A DNA stretch of 64,000 bases, from assembly GCF_028330985.1 (NCBI RefSeq), contig NZ_JAQMUE010000100.1, forward strand, positions 52,957-116,956. The letters are read 5' to 3'. The DNA is from Roseofilum reptotaenium CS-1145. Lineage in GTDB: Bacteria; Cyanobacteriota; Cyanobacteriia; Cyanobacteriales; Desertifilaceae. The notes beneath the pieces are model-generated. The model saw nothing but the letters and a program-made list of their open reading frames with translations, ran no database searches and had not been told where the DNA came from. The position numbers were made by a program, and so were the translations under genes. Below, one piece after another: positions 26,363-36,646 of this stretch (within the stretch, counting starts at the first letter, position 1; every line of letters begins with the position of its first letter).

Positions 26363-27541
26363 ATGGCTTCTGTGTTCAGTATTTTCTTCATTCCCTTTAA
26401 GTCCCTATGGAAACCCCTGAAACCCCATTGGTGGCTGACGGCTGTGTTGTGGATGGTGATGGCTTCGTTGGCCAGTGCGGCGGCAGTGGAATTGCGGGTA
26501 GCCATTCAGGAAGATACGGATGAAGTAAAAATTGGTAGTTCTACAGCCGCTATTGTTAAGGATGCTAATGGTCAGGTGATTGGGGAGTTAAACCCGATGG
26601 ATGGGTTTACAGCTCAGTCTGATTATTATGGGGTTTCTCTGGCCCAGTGGCGAGCGGGACAGTTGTGGATAGAGCCGGAAAATGATGGGTTGGTGTGGAT
26701 TGGCGATCGCTGGTATCGAGGTAGACTATTAATTATGCCCACCGATGAAGGGATTACCGCGATTAATTATGTCGATATCGAACACTATCTCTACAGTGTG
26801 GTCGGCGGTGAAATGATTCCTTCTTGGCCCCTCGAAGCGCTGAAGGCTCAAGCGGTCTCTGCCCGCAGTTATGCCCTCTATCATCGGGAAAAGACAGCCG
26901 ATAAAATTTATGATGTTGGCAATGATACCTTTTGGCAAGTCTATGGTGGGGTGCAAGATGAATATGTCAGCACTCAGCAAGCGGTAGATGCAACCGAAGG
27001 ACAAATTTTGGCCTATGACGGTTCGATTATTGAAGCTGTCTTTCATTCCTCTTCTGGCGGTCATACGGAGAATGTAGAAGATATTTGGTCAGAGCCGCGT
27101 CCCTATCTTCGTGCTGTACCTGATTACGATCAGCAAGCTCCAGTTTATCAATGGACAGAAGTCTTTACCTTGGCTGATATTAGGGATTTAACGGAAGGAG
27201 TGGGCAATGTTTTGTCCATTGTACCTCAAGAAAAAACACCCCAAGGCCGGGTTCGGACACTGAAAATTACCGGCGATCGCGGAGAAAAGATGATTACAGG
27301 GAGGCAGTTGAGAAAAGCCTTAAGTTTGAGAAGTACCCTGTTTAGCCTTCAACCTCTAACCGCAGGGGATAAGGCAACAGGAGCAACGAGTTTCCAAGTT
27401 CAAGGCCGGGGATTTGGCCATGGTTTGGGAATGAGCCAGTATGGAGCCTATGCCATGGCTTCTCAAGGATCAACCTATCAGGATATTCTCCGCCATTATT
27501 ATACAGATGCTTATCTAGCTAGGGTGCGGGTGGCTGAATAG
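26363..27541 (+). CDS. SpoIID/LytB domain protein
   Basis: A 392-residue exported protein: signal peptide or anchor (WLTAVLWMVMASLASA), then a SpoIID domain with YLYSVVGGEMIPSWPLEALKAQAVSARSYAL split motif and VFHSSSGGHTE. In Bacillus SpoIID is a lytic transglycosylase that trims glycan after amidases; the conserved catalytic Glu is expected in VGGEM. Cyanobacteria do not sporulate, and these homologues are thought to act on the cell wall, for example at septa or cell junctions. Confidence 0.9.
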   Translation: MASVFSIFFIPFKSLWKPLKPHWWLTAVLWMVMASLASAAAVELRVAIQEDTDEVKIGSSTAAIVKDANGQVIGELNPMDGFTAQSDYYGVSLAQWRAGQLWIEPENDGLVWIGDRWYRGRLLIMPTDEGITAINYVDIEHYLYSVVGGEMIPSWPLEALKAQAVSARSYALYHREKTADKIYDVGNDTFWQVYGGVQDEYVSTQQAVDATEGQILAYDGSIIEAVFHSSSGGHTENVEDIWSEPRPYLRAVPDYDQQAPVYQWTEVFTLADIRDLTEGVGNVLSIVPQEKTPQGRVRTLKITGDRGEKMITGRQLRKALSLRSTLFSLQPLTAGDKATGATSFQVQGRGFGHGLGMSQYGAYAMASQGSTYQDILRHYYTDAYLARVRVAE

Positions 27542-27585
27542 GGCATGGAGAATGGGGAATAGGAAACCTCCATTCCCCCATTCCC

Positions 27586-28227
27586 TCACTCCCAAGAAAT
27601 TCCTCGCCCATTTTGGTTGAATTCAACGACAGTTTGCTCGGAAAGGAGATGGGTGGTCATTTGTTGTAGAAGGTTGAGGGGTACCGTGATTACGTCTGCG
27701 CCTGCTTGTAGAGCAGATGCGGCTTCATCGGGGGATTTGAGGCTGGCGGCAAGGATTTGAGTGTTCGTACCTTGTAAGATTTTAGCCATGGATTGGACGA
27801 GAGCGAGACCATCCCCTAGGAGTCGGGTGGCGCGGTTGACGTAGGCGATCGCATATTTAGCTCCGGCTTCTTGGGCGATCGCCGCCTGCGCTGCACTATA
27901 GATCGCTGTAACCGAACAGTCCATCAGGCGCGATAAGTGGGCAGTAGCTTGAAATCCAATCGCCGTTGCTGGTATTTTTAAAACGGTTTTCTCCCCAATG
28001 ATCTCATAAGCCCGTTCTGCTTCCGCAATCATGCCCTCATAGGTAGAGGCTGTGAGTTGATAGAATAATTCGTCGGGAGCGATCGCTGCTAGTTGCCTCA
28101 ATGTTTCTTCTGGAGATTGATCGCTTTTAGACAACAGGGTTGGATTAGTCGTAATTCCTTTCACCCATCCCCATTCAATAGCAGTTTGTGCTTCAGAAAT
28201 TAACGCAGAATCGAGATAAATTGCCAT
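27586..28227 (-). CDS. Transaldolase / fructose-6-phosphate aldolase family
   Basis: A 213-residue small-type transaldolase. It shows the start MAIYLDSALISEA, the GITTNPTLLSK motif and the Schiff-base lysine in TVLKIPAT. C3 unit transfer or cleavage of fructose 6-phosphate are the known reactions of this subfamily (TalC/Fsa); the sequence does not separate them. It is alone, convergent with the SpoIID-like gene. Confidence 0.92.
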   Translation of the reverse strand: MAIYLDSALISEAQTAIEWGWVKGITTNPTLLSKSDQSPEETLRQLAAIAPDELFYQLTASTYEGMIAEAERAYEIIGEKTVLKIPATAIGFQATAHLSRLMDCSVTAIYSAAQAAIAQEAGAKYAIAYVNRATRLLGDGLALVQSMAKILQGTNTQILAASLKSPDEAASALQAGADVITVPLNLLQQMTTHLLSEQTVVEFNQNGRGISWE

Positions 28228-28314
28228 GGGTACTCTTTTCTTCTTGGCTCTATATTAATCCATATAGCACGTAAAGGCGATCGCCTAACAATCCAATCAT
28301 CATTTCTGCGCTCT

Positions 28315-30192
28315 TCAAGCCTCTAAATCTTCCGAAATTTTCCAACAAGGAACAGTCGCTAATAAAGATCCCATAGTGACCCCATCTAAAGGTTTAGAAA
28401 TAAAATATCCTTGTACTTCTTCGCATCCCATTTTAGACAACTGGGCTAATTGAAAATCTGTTTCCACCCCTTCAGCCGTTACCGAAATATTTAAATGGTG
28501 CGCCAAAGTAATAATTGCTTCTACGATCTCAGCATTTTCCCCGTCCTCTCCAATACGACTAATAAATGAGCGATCGATTTTCAATGTATCAATCGGAAAA
28601 CGATGCAAATAACTCAAGGAAGAATAGCCTGTGCCAAAATCATCGATACTGAGTTGAATTTCCCGTTGCTTCAGCTTCTCCAGAGCATTCGTTGCCAATT
28701 CTGGATTATCCATAATGGCACTTTCAGTAATCTCTAATTTTATATTTTTACTATCACAATTAGTCTTTATTAATATGCAATCAATTTGATCGATTAAAGT
28801 AGATTGATTAAATTGCTTGACTGACAAATTAACACTCATTTTAATCTGATGATTAATCCAGCCTTGTTTACACCAATACTGAAATTGAGTACAAGCTTCT
28901 TGCAGTACCCATAAACCAATAGGGACAATTAATCCCGTTTCTTCAGCAATGGGAATAAATGCACCTGGTGAAATAAAGCCTTGTTGGGGATGTTGCCAAC
29001 GAATCAAAGCTTCAAAACCAGAAATATAGCCAGTTTCTAGGGAAATGATGGGCTGATAATAAAGCACAAATTCTTTATTTTCAACCGCCAATCTTAAATC
29101 CGTTTCAATCTGAAATCTTTTTTGCGTGTTTTGACGCATAAAAGCATCAAAAATTTGATAGCTTTTATGGCTCCCTTTTGCCCGATACATAGCAATATCT
29201 GCATCCCGGAGCAGTTGCTCTGGTTCTTGATAGTCAGGTGTACTAAAAACAATACCAATACTAGCATTTAAGAAAATTTCTTGTCGATCCCAATGGAAGG
29301 GCCAAGTTAAAGAATTTTTGATTTTTTGAGCTAGATTAATGGCAATACTAACATCGTCCATTCGATCGATGAGAATTGCAAATTCATCGCCTCCAAACCG
29401 GGCTAAAACTTCACTCGATCGCAAGCAAGATTGTAAGCGACGGGCTACAGAAATTAGCACATGATCGCCAACCAAATGTCCTAAAGAATCATTGACCATT
29501 TTAAAGCGATCGCAATCCATGAACAGCACGGCAAATTTATATTTATCATTAGATTTAAAGCGTTCTAATGCCTGAATCAAGCAATCCATAAACCAGACTC
29601 GATTAGGCAAACCAGTTAGAGCATCATGGGAAGCCATATGCAACAACTTTTTCTGGATTTTTTGGCGCTCTAAAATCTCAGATTCTAGCCTTTTATTCGT
29701 ACTCATGAGTTGTTGATTCATGTTTTGCAGTTGCTGTGTTCGCACCTGCACACGGTGTTCTAACTCGCTATTAAGTTTGGTTATTTCTGCCTTAGCTTGG
29801 GTGAGTGCTAACTGATTTTCTATGCGGGCAATTACTTCTTCCAAATGAAAGGGTTTAGTAATATAATCTATACCCCCCACTTGAAAAGCTTTAACCTTAT
29901 CAAGGACATCATCTAAAGCACTCAAGAAAATAACGGGAATATCTTTAGTCTGAGTATTCAACTTGAGGTGCTTACAGACTTCATAGCCATCCATATCCGG
30001 CATTTTGATATCTAACAAAATCAAATCTGGGGGAATGGTCTTAGCCGCAGTGATTGCCATTGGACCATTGGTCACCCCTCGCACCTTATAGCCTTCTTCT
30101 ATCAAGCTATTGGATAACAGCCGTAAATTATTCAAAGTATCATCAACAATTAATAAATTTCCCTTAGAGGACATTTGACCCGGGTTATTCAT
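28315..30192 (-). CDS. REC-GGDEF-EAL response regulator
   Basis: A 625-residue protein with an N-terminal receiver (LLIVDDTLNN, phospho-Asp in LILLDIKMPDMDGY), a coiled coil (~130-185), a GGDEF domain with an intact RFGGDEF (~270) and an EAL domain with EALIRW (~394) and later DDFGTGYSSL. The inhibitory site is RSSE rather than RxxD. Both c-di-GMP synthesis and hydrolysis are possible; which dominates cannot be told. Its ATG overlaps the kinase gene upstream by 8 nt, so they are coupled, and the kinase is its likely phosphodonor. Confidence 0.93.
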   Translation of the reverse strand: MNNPGQMSSKGNLLIVDDTLNNLRLLSNSLIEEGYKVRGVTNGPMAITAAKTIPPDLILLDIKMPDMDGYEVCKHLKLNTQTKDIPVIFLSALDDVLDKVKAFQVGGIDYITKPFHLEEVIARIENQLALTQAKAEITKLNSELEHRVQVRTQQLQNMNQQLMSTNKRLESEILERQKIQKKLLHMASHDALTGLPNRVWFMDCLIQALERFKSNDKYKFAVLFMDCDRFKMVNDSLGHLVGDHVLISVARRLQSCLRSSEVLARFGGDEFAILIDRMDDVSIAINLAQKIKNSLTWPFHWDRQEIFLNASIGIVFSTPDYQEPEQLLRDADIAMYRAKGSHKSYQIFDAFMRQNTQKRFQIETDLRLAVENKEFVLYYQPIISLETGYISGFEALIRWQHPQQGFISPGAFIPIAEETGLIVPIGLWVLQEACTQFQYWCKQGWINHQIKMSVNLSVKQFNQSTLIDQIDCILIKTNCDSKNIKLEITESAIMDNPELATNALEKLKQREIQLSIDDFGTGYSSLSYLHRFPIDTLKIDRSFISRIGEDGENAEIVEAIITLAHHLNISVTAEGVETDFQLAQLSKMGCEEVQGYFISKPLDGVTMGSLLATVPCWKISEDLEA

Positions 30193-33100
30193 GATTCAAA
30201 TCACACTGAGCTATTTTCATAATTCGATCAAAACAAAATTGATCCACTAAACTAGCGATCGCCTTCTTTGCATTCCCATAGTCTTCTGACAATTGCTCTA
30301 AGAGTTTATAAATCCCATCTGCATCGGCTCCCGCAGCACAATGATACAGTTTGATGACCCAATCTTCAGCAATTCCCTCAAGATCGCTGGCCTCCAACCA
30401 ATCATCCAGTACAGTTGGGGTACCATCAAGAATTGTGGTTAAACTGTCCATTGGCCCATAAAGATAACGAACTCCGAGATACTTCGCTATTGTCTCAAAA
30501 ATTGCGCTCTCTTGGAATGGCTTGATCATACAATCATCACATTCGCAACAGCGATCGCAAATTGGCTCACTGAGGGGATGGTCAGTTAAGCCAATAATTA
30601 TAGTGGCCTGGCCCTGCAAAGACTTACGGATTGTTTGGGTGGCTGCATATCCATTCATCACTGGCATTTGCATATCCATCCAAATCAAATGAGGTTGCCA
30701 AGACTTCCACACTTCGATGGTCTCTTGACCGTTACTCGCCTCGCGCACCTCAAAGCCAACAGCACGGAGTAACTTCACTAATAATTGCCGAATTTCCCAC
30801 ACATCCTCAGCGACCAAAATACGATAAGTCGGTTGACCAGGAGCTAGGCTAATGACGCGTAACGGCTTATGGGATAGGGGGACTTGCGTCGGATCGGCTT
30901 GCTCAAACGGTATATCAAACCAAAAGCAAGTACCGCCAGCAGCCGGACAAGTGAAGTGAACTTCTCCCCCCATCAATTGAACAAATCTCTGAGTAATGGA
31001 TAATCCCAAGCCTGTTCCTTCTCCTGACTGACGACCTACACTCGTCTGTACAAAGGGTTCAAAAATCCTGTCTTGTTCTAGCATGGGAATCCCCGGGCCG
31101 GTATCTTGAACTTCAAACTGTAATCGATCAGGGTTTGAGGGTTTACTGACGTTCAAGATTACTTCACCTTGGGATGTAAACTTAATGGCATTACTTAAGA
31201 GATTAATTAAAATTTGACGTAATTTACTTTCATCTCCTTTCACCCATTGAGGGACATTGTCTTCACATTTTATCTGGAAATGCAAACTTTTTTTATAGGC
31301 TTTAAGGATAAACATATCTTTAGTTTTATCCAGCATTTTATACAGATCAAATCCAGAAATGTTCAGAGACAATTTACCCGATTCTATTTTTGATAAATCC
31401 AGAATATCATTAATCAATGACAATAGATGATAAGCTGAATTGTTAATGATCTTTAAAAAATCTTTCTGCTCGGTCACTACAACAGATCTGGACAGCAACT
31501 GAGTAAAGCCTAAAATAGCATTGAGGGGCGTGCGTAGTTCATGACTCATGTTTGCTAAAAACTCACTTTTGGCCTGATTTGCTGCATCGGCTGCTTCTTT
31601 GGCTTGTTTCATCTGAGACTTGGCTTTTAAGGCTTGAATGATCTGTTGGGATTTTTTCTCGATTTCTTTAACTGATTCCGCTTGTTTTATGGCAATCCCC
31701 AGTTGTTTTCCGAAGCGTACCATTGCCTTGATTTCCCAAGGCTTCCACGAGCGAGGATTTCCTGTCTGATAGGCAGCTAATAATCCCCAAAATTGCTCTC
31801 CCTGTAAAATGGGGGCAATTAAATAGGCTCGAATCTGTTGTTGCTGGAAGAATTCCAAATAGCAAGCAGGGAATCCGCGAGTGAAAACATCATTCGCTAC
31901 ATAACTCTCTGATACCTTACCTTGGGAAACCTGGGCTTGAAAAAAGCAATGGCTCAGTTGTTCGGTTAACTTTTGATAGGTATGGGGTAGTTTAACCAAA
32001 GATCGCTGATTTGGGCCTAAAGATTCTGCTACAAATTGACCCGTCCAATCCGGATTAAAACGATAGACGAGAGTGCGATCGCACTTCAACAACTGTCTGG
32101 CCTCATAGGTTACCGTCGTAAAAATCGTCTCTACATCTAAAAATGCCCGGGTTTTATCGACCACCATATCTACAGCCCGCTCAGTCTCTGCTTGCTGCTG
32201 CAACTGTCGTTGAATTTCCTTTTCCCTTTCTTGGGTTGCCTGTTGCAGCGCCACTTCCATCTGCTTGCGCTCATGGATATCCGAAACCACCCCAATTAAC
32301 CGAGTGGGTTCCCCTATCCAATCCCGTACAATTGACACAGCGATATACACCCATTGCACCTTTCCATCTTTGCGGAGATAACGCTTTTCTAGGCTATAGG
32401 TCTGACCAATACCACTTAAGAGGTCTTCAACATAGGCTTCCTCAACCTTACGATCCTCTGGATGAGTCAATTGACGAAAGGTCATGTTAAGTAGCTCGGC
32501 CTCGCTATATCCCAACAATTGACAAAATCGTTGATTGACCTGTACTAATTGTCCACAAGGAAGAGTCAATGCAATCCCTACTGCTGCTTGATCGAAAATG
32601 GCCTGTAATCGTTCTTCTCGCTCCCATAAACTTAACTGAGCCTGTCGCCGCTCACTAATATCACGCAAACAGACAACTAAGGCTTCTTCCCGATCCCATT
32701 GCACTGGAGCTACACTAATTTCGCTCACGCCTAATACTTCTCCCTCACGAGTAATTTCAATCTCTGCGGTTTGTCCAACGACCATGGGCAATCCCAAAGG
32801 ATAATCGATTAATTCAGAGAGGGGTTTATGGAGAATGTTCTTGGCTGCTGGGTTCGCAAATAAGACGGTTCCTTGCTGGTCTATAATCATTATTCCATCG
32901 GAGGTACTGTTAACCAGCGTTTGCCATCGAGCTTCAACTTTCCGTAGTTGCTCAGTCGTCTTTTGGTAGGGAGTCAGCACTTGAGCCAACATGATAAGGC
33001 CACCGACTTTTCGAGCATCAGTATACCAAGGGTAAATTTGCCAACTGATCCAGTCAACAGAACCATCGGCCTGATAAAAAGGATCTTCATTACACTGTTT

Positions 33101-33670
33101 AACCTCACCTGCTAAACAGTGTTGATGAATCTCTTTGCAGCTTTGAGGAAGGTCTGGAAAGACTTCATAGTGAGATTTGCCGATGATGTTCACTTCTTGT
33201 AAGTTATACATATTCAGCCATTGCTCGGAGACATACAGATAGCACATCTGACGATCAAAAATGGCGATCGCCCCTGGAGAATGCAATACGGATAACTTTA
33301 ATAACTCCTCTTGTACCTTTAACTTCTGCTGTTGCCGTCGTACATAGCTATACCCAATCAGGAAATTGGCCCCAATTGCCCCAATTCCAGCAATCCAAGT
33401 CAGGGCGAACAATGTTTCGCTCCTACTTGAAGGGGCAGACTTAACCCGATCTCTTGAATCTAGAGAAGATGGATTAATCGCTAACCCTGATACTGGAACT
33501 CCAATTGCTAATATCAACAGGAGTCCAAGTAATATCCAATCCTTAGATGTTTGCCACAGATGATGGACGCGGGGACGCGGAGATAGCCTCTTGCCTATAG
33601 CCTCTTGCCTATAGCCTCTTGTCTTTTGCCTTTTGCCTAGCGCAAAGCGCTCTCTTCCCCACTCCATCAT
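30185..33670 (-). CDS. Hybrid histidine kinase with PAS, cyanobacteriochrome-like GAF and cysteine-rich receiver
   Basis: An 1161-residue protein: two membrane segments (~44-64, ~88-108), three PAS domains (~120-480), a GAF domain (~505-680), HisKA (SHELRTPLN, His ~709), HATPase (GTGLGLSITQ) and a C-terminal receiver (~945-1060, Asp in IWMDMQMPVMNGY). The GAF contains DRTLVYRFNPDWTGQFVAES, Cys575 in SHCF and Cys603 in ACYLEFF, the two positions used by DXCF-type cyanobacteriochromes. The receiver has five cysteines at 1038-1047 where an alpha4 segment normally lies. The first ~35 codons translate an intergenic repeat, so the true start is uncertain. It is coupled to the GGDEF-EAL gene downstream. 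Confidence 0.9.
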   Translation of the reverse strand: MMEWGRERFALGKRQKTRGYRQEAIGKRLSPRPRVHHLWQTSKDWILLGLLLILAIGVPVSGLAINPSSLDSRDRVKSAPSSRSETLFALTWIAGIGAIGANFLIGYSYVRRQQQKLKVQEELLKLSVLHSPGAIAIFDRQMCYLYVSEQWLNMYNLQEVNIIGKSHYEVFPDLPQSCKEIHQHCLAGEVKQCNEDPFYQADGSVDWISWQIYPWYTDARKVGGLIMLAQVLTPYQKTTEQLRKVEARWQTLVNSTSDGIMIIDQQGTVLFANPAAKNILHKPLSELIDYPLGLPMVVGQTAEIEITREGEVLGVSEISVAPVQWDREEALVVCLRDISERRQAQLSLWEREERLQAIFDQAAVGIALTLPCGQLVQVNQRFCQLLGYSEAELLNMTFRQLTHPEDRKVEEAYVEDLLSGIGQTYSLEKRYLRKDGKVQWVYIAVSIVRDWIGEPTRLIGVVSDIHERKQMEVALQQATQEREKEIQRQLQQQAETERAVDMVVDKTRAFLDVETIFTTVTYEARQLLKCDRTLVYRFNPDWTGQFVAESLGPNQRSLVKLPHTYQKLTEQLSHCFFQAQVSQGKVSESYVANDVFTRGFPACYLEFFQQQQIRAYLIAPILQGEQFWGLLAAYQTGNPRSWKPWEIKAMVRFGKQLGIAIKQAESVKEIEKKSQQIIQALKAKSQMKQAKEAADAANQAKSEFLANMSHELRTPLNAILGFTQLLSRSVVVTEQKDFLKIINNSAYHLLSLINDILDLSKIESGKLSLNISGFDLYKMLDKTKDMFILKAYKKSLHFQIKCEDNVPQWVKGDESKLRQILINLLSNAIKFTSQGEVILNVSKPSNPDRLQFEVQDTGPGIPMLEQDRIFEPFVQTSVGRQSGEGTGLGLSITQRFVQLMGGEVHFTCPAAGGTCFWFDIPFEQADPTQVPLSHKPLRVISLAPGQPTYRILVAEDVWEIRQLLVKLLRAVGFEVREASNGQETIEVWKSWQPHLIWMDMQMPVMNGYAATQTIRKSLQGQATIIIGLTDHPLSEPICDRCCECDDCMIKPFQESAIFETIAKYLGVRYLYGPMDSLTTILDGTPTVLDDWLEASDLEGIAEDWVIKLYHCAAGADADGIYKLLEQLSEDYGNAKKAIASLVDQFCFDRIMKIAQCDLNHE
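33576..33662. repeat. 14-bp tandem repeat and heptamer spacer at the kinase start
   Basis: AGCCTCTTGCCTAT occurs twice in tandem plus a diverged third copy, followed by CTTTTGCC units and an AGCGCAAAGCGCT palindrome. It falls inside the annotated 5' end of the kinase gene and is typical of intergenic repeat in this genome. Confidence 0.7.
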
Positions 33671-33677
33671 CCCCTAC

Positions 33678-36530
33678 CTAAGTTCTCGATACTTGATTAT
33701 TGAGCCTCAAGGCTTCTTGAGAGACTGCTACCAGGTCTTCAAACTGAAACCGATTGACCCAAGTGGCGATTGTCTGACGTAACTGAACCTGTTCTTCCGA
33801 CAGATGCTCAAGAAGCTGTACAATTTGCTCACCATCGGCTCCTGTGGCAAAATACTCTAATTGTTCAAGCCATTCACGGGGCATCATGGCTAACTGGAAA
33901 GGATAAATTTCTCCTAGATCTCCAGAACTATGGCTTAAATCTTCAAGAATCTCATAGACATAATCAATCCCAAGATAGTACTTCATTTTCTCCAAGATCG
34001 CTGACTCTCGGAAAGGTTTACGCACAAAATCATCACATCCAGAAGAGAGAACTAAAACTTTTTCTTCCTCGAATACGCTCGCAGTCAAGGCAATAATGAC
34101 CGTGGCTTGGCCGTGAAGATGTTGTTTAATGTACTCAGTAGCAGTATAACCATCCATGACTGGCATTCGCATATCCATCCAAATTAAATGCGGTTGCCAG
34201 TCTTCCCACACTTCAATAGCCTGTTGACCATTTTCGGCTTCTTGCACCTCAAATCCCAAGGGTCCCAGGAGTTGCAGCAAAAGTTGCCGATTGCTCCAGC
34301 GATCGTCAACCACTAAAATACGATAGGTTGGTTGACCTGGAACTAAACCGATCACCCTCTGATTGTGGGCAGACTGAAGACTGAGACTCTCTGCTAATTC
34401 TATGGTAATCTCAAATTCAAATCGGCTGCCCAGGGGAGAGTAAGCCACAGCAACCCGTTCAGAAGTGAGGTCTTTGGTCATGGTATCCGAGGAAGTCGGA
34501 GTAAATTGATATCCACGACTGATCGCCCGAATCTCTCCCCCCATCAATTCTATAAATTTGTGGGTCACACTTAGACCCAATCCAGTCCCCTGTTGGGAAA
34601 TCTGTCCAGAACGGCTTTGGATAAACGGGATAAAGAGGCTAGAGAGTTCTTCTGGCTCAATGCCGATACCGGTATCTTCAACTTCAAAGTGGAGGTGATG
34701 GGGAGAAGTTCCCCGACTGACTCGTAAAACTACCCTCCCTTCAAAAGTGAATTTAAGGGCATTGCTCAGGAGATTAACCAGGACTTGGCGTAGCTTACCT
34801 TCATCGGTGCGGATATAGGCAGGCAGATCTCGATCGAGGTTGACTTCTAGGGTAATGCCTTTAACTTGGGCTTTGAAGGCAAATAATTCTTGTACAGTTT
34901 CGAGCAGATGTTTGAGGTCAAAGGTATTGCTATTCAGATGTAGATGACCGGCTTCTATTTTAGACATTTCCAGGACTTCGTTAATCAGTCCGAGGAGGTA
35001 TTCGCTAGCTCGATGAATGATGTTGAGATGTTCGCGTTGTTGGGAGTTTTGCCCACAATGACGCAACATCAGTTGGGTAAAGCCAAGAATAGCATTGAGG
35101 GGAGTTCTGAGTTCATGACTCATGTTAGCTAGGAATTGACTTTTGGCTTGATTGGCTTCTTCGGCTGCTTGTTTGGCGTTTTCCAGTTCTAAGGTGCGCT
35201 CTTTTACTCGGTCTTCTAGACTATTGAAGGAATCTTGGAGTTGTCGAGCCATTTGGTTAAAGGAGTGGGAGAGCCATTCTAGTTCTCGAATCCCTGCCAT
35301 TTTAATGGCGGATACTCCAATGGAGTTCAGTTTTCCTGGGGGGTTTGCGTCAGTAGTGCGGAGCGTTATTGCCTCACTGGCTGCGGCTAGGCTTAAAATG
35401 GGGCGGGTAATCCAATGGGCAGTGATAATACCCATACCAATGGCTACGATCAGAGAAATGACACATAAGACTATGGTATTGCGGGCATTCGTTTCTATCG
35501 CTTCCATAAAGTCGGCTTCAGAAACCACCACCACGATTAACCAATCGAGACCATAGCGATCTTGATAGGGCATCACTTGTACGAAGTGATGTTCTTTCTG
35601 GAGATAAAAGTCGAGGTGTTGGATGTTTTGAATTTGATCGAGCGATCCTAGAGATTTTAATAAGTGAGAAGTGGTTGCTTGAATGATTGGATCTTGGCTT
35701 TCGCTGGCATGAATGCGTTGGGCAACTCCGTTTTCAATAACAAAGGGTTGAGGCAAGCTGGAACTGGCGACTAAGTTCCCGGAGCGCTCCAAAATAAAGG
35801 TTTGCCCCGATTTCCCGATTTTGAGGGTAGCCAGAAATTCACTAATTTGGGTGAGAAAAAAGTTATTGCCTAAGACTCCAATCAAGTTCCCGGCTTCGTC
35901 ACGAATGGCGACACTGGCAGGGATAGCCATACGAGGATAGGCATGGTAAGTAAAGATGGGTCCCCAAACTTCTTGTTCGCTTTCGACGGCAACTTTATAC
36001 CAGGGGCGATCGCGGATCGGAAAATTGGGGGCTTCGTTAATGAGTTCAATCGGACGATTGTGCTCATTGAGCCAATGAAATTGAATGCTGCCTCCCGTTG
36101 CTTTACCTGCTCTCATCAGTTGCAGTCGATCGTCGCGTCCATGGGCAATACCGATAAACTCGTTTGTCTCACTGCCAAAGAATACGGAGTCAATGCGATC
36201 GAAGCGTTTTATTTGTTTAATAAAATGGTTTTGCAATTTGGGAAAATCTTCTATTTGCAAATATCCTAATTCCAAAGTATCTAGAGTGACCTGATTAACT
36301 TGATGGGGAATACTCAGGTATTCCGAGAGTTTTTGATCGATCCGTTGACTAACTTCATAGCGCAATTGCGTCGCCACTTCATTGACTGCTTTTTTTCCAT
36401 AGCGGACAGAAAACCATCCGGTTAAACCAACTGCTATCACGATCTGGAGAACAAACGGGATAATCAGCAATAATTTCAAGGGGATCTTGGCACTCAGATT
36501 CCAGCTATTTTGATGATTTAAAACAGCCAT
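33678..36530 (-). CDS. Hybrid histidine kinase with dCache sensor
   Basis: A 950-residue protein: membrane segment (~17-37), extracytoplasmic double Cache domain (~40-340, [25 protein letters not shown]), second membrane segment (~350-372), HAMP, coiled coil, HisKA (SHELRTPLN, His ~472), HATPase ([10 protein letters not shown]), and a receiver (~750-865) with Asp in [13 protein letters not shown]. Its receiver and C-terminal Hpt-like tail ([18 protein letters not shown]) align with those of the next kinase, but its alpha4 reads [12 protein letters not shown] with one Cys. Only 8 bp separate it from the downstream kinase. Ligand of the Cache domain is unknown. Confidence 0.92.
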   Translation of the reverse strand: MAVLNHQNSWNLSAKIPLKLLLIIPFVLQIVIAVGLTGWFSVRYGKKAVNEVATQLRYEVSQRIDQKLSEYLSIPHQVNQVTLDTLELGYLQIEDFPKLQNHFIKQIKRFDRIDSVFFGSETNEFIGIAHGRDDRLQLMRAGKATGGSIQFHWLNEHNRPIELINEAPNFPIRDRPWYKVAVESEQEVWGPIFTYHAYPRMAIPASVAIRDEAGNLIGVLGNNFFLTQISEFLATLKIGKSGQTFILERSGNLVASSSLPQPFVIENGVAQRIHASESQDPIIQATTSHLLKSLGSLDQIQNIQHLDFYLQKEHHFVQVMPYQDRYGLDWLIVVVVSEADFMEAIETNARNTIVLCVISLIVAIGMGIITAHWITRPILSLAAASEAITLRTTDANPPGKLNSIGVSAIKMAGIRELEWLSHSFNQMARQLQDSFNSLEDRVKERTLELENAKQAAEEANQAKSQFLANMSHELRTPLNAILGFTQLMLRHCGQNSQQREHLNIIHRASEYLLGLINEVLEMSKIEAGHLHLNSNTFDLKHLLETVQELFAFKAQVKGITLEVNLDRDLPAYIRTDEGKLRQVLVNLLSNALKFTFEGRVVLRVSRGTSPHHLHFEVEDTGIGIEPEELSSLFIPFIQSRSGQISQQGTGLGLSVTHKFIELMGGEIRAISRGYQFTPTSSDTMTKDLTSERVAVAYSPLGSRFEFEITIELAESLSLQSAHNQRVIGLVPGQPTYRILVVDDRWSNRQLLLQLLGPLGFEVQEAENGQQAIEVWEDWQPHLIWMDMRMPVMDGYTATEYIKQHLHGQATVIIALTASVFEEEKVLVLSSGCDDFVRKPFRESAILEKMKYYLGIDYVYEILEDLSHSSGDLGEIYPFQLAMMPREWLEQLEYFATGADGEQIVQLLEHLSEEQVQLRQTIATWVNRFQFEDLVAVSQEALRLNNQVSRT

Positions 36531-36646
36531 ATAGGTTGGTCAACCATTTAAAAATAGAACTTTTTTTTAAGTTATCTTAAAAAAAATTTTCGGGAAACCC
36601 ACAAGGGATCGATTGAGATTGAGGGGAAAGGGATTGAGATCTGAGT

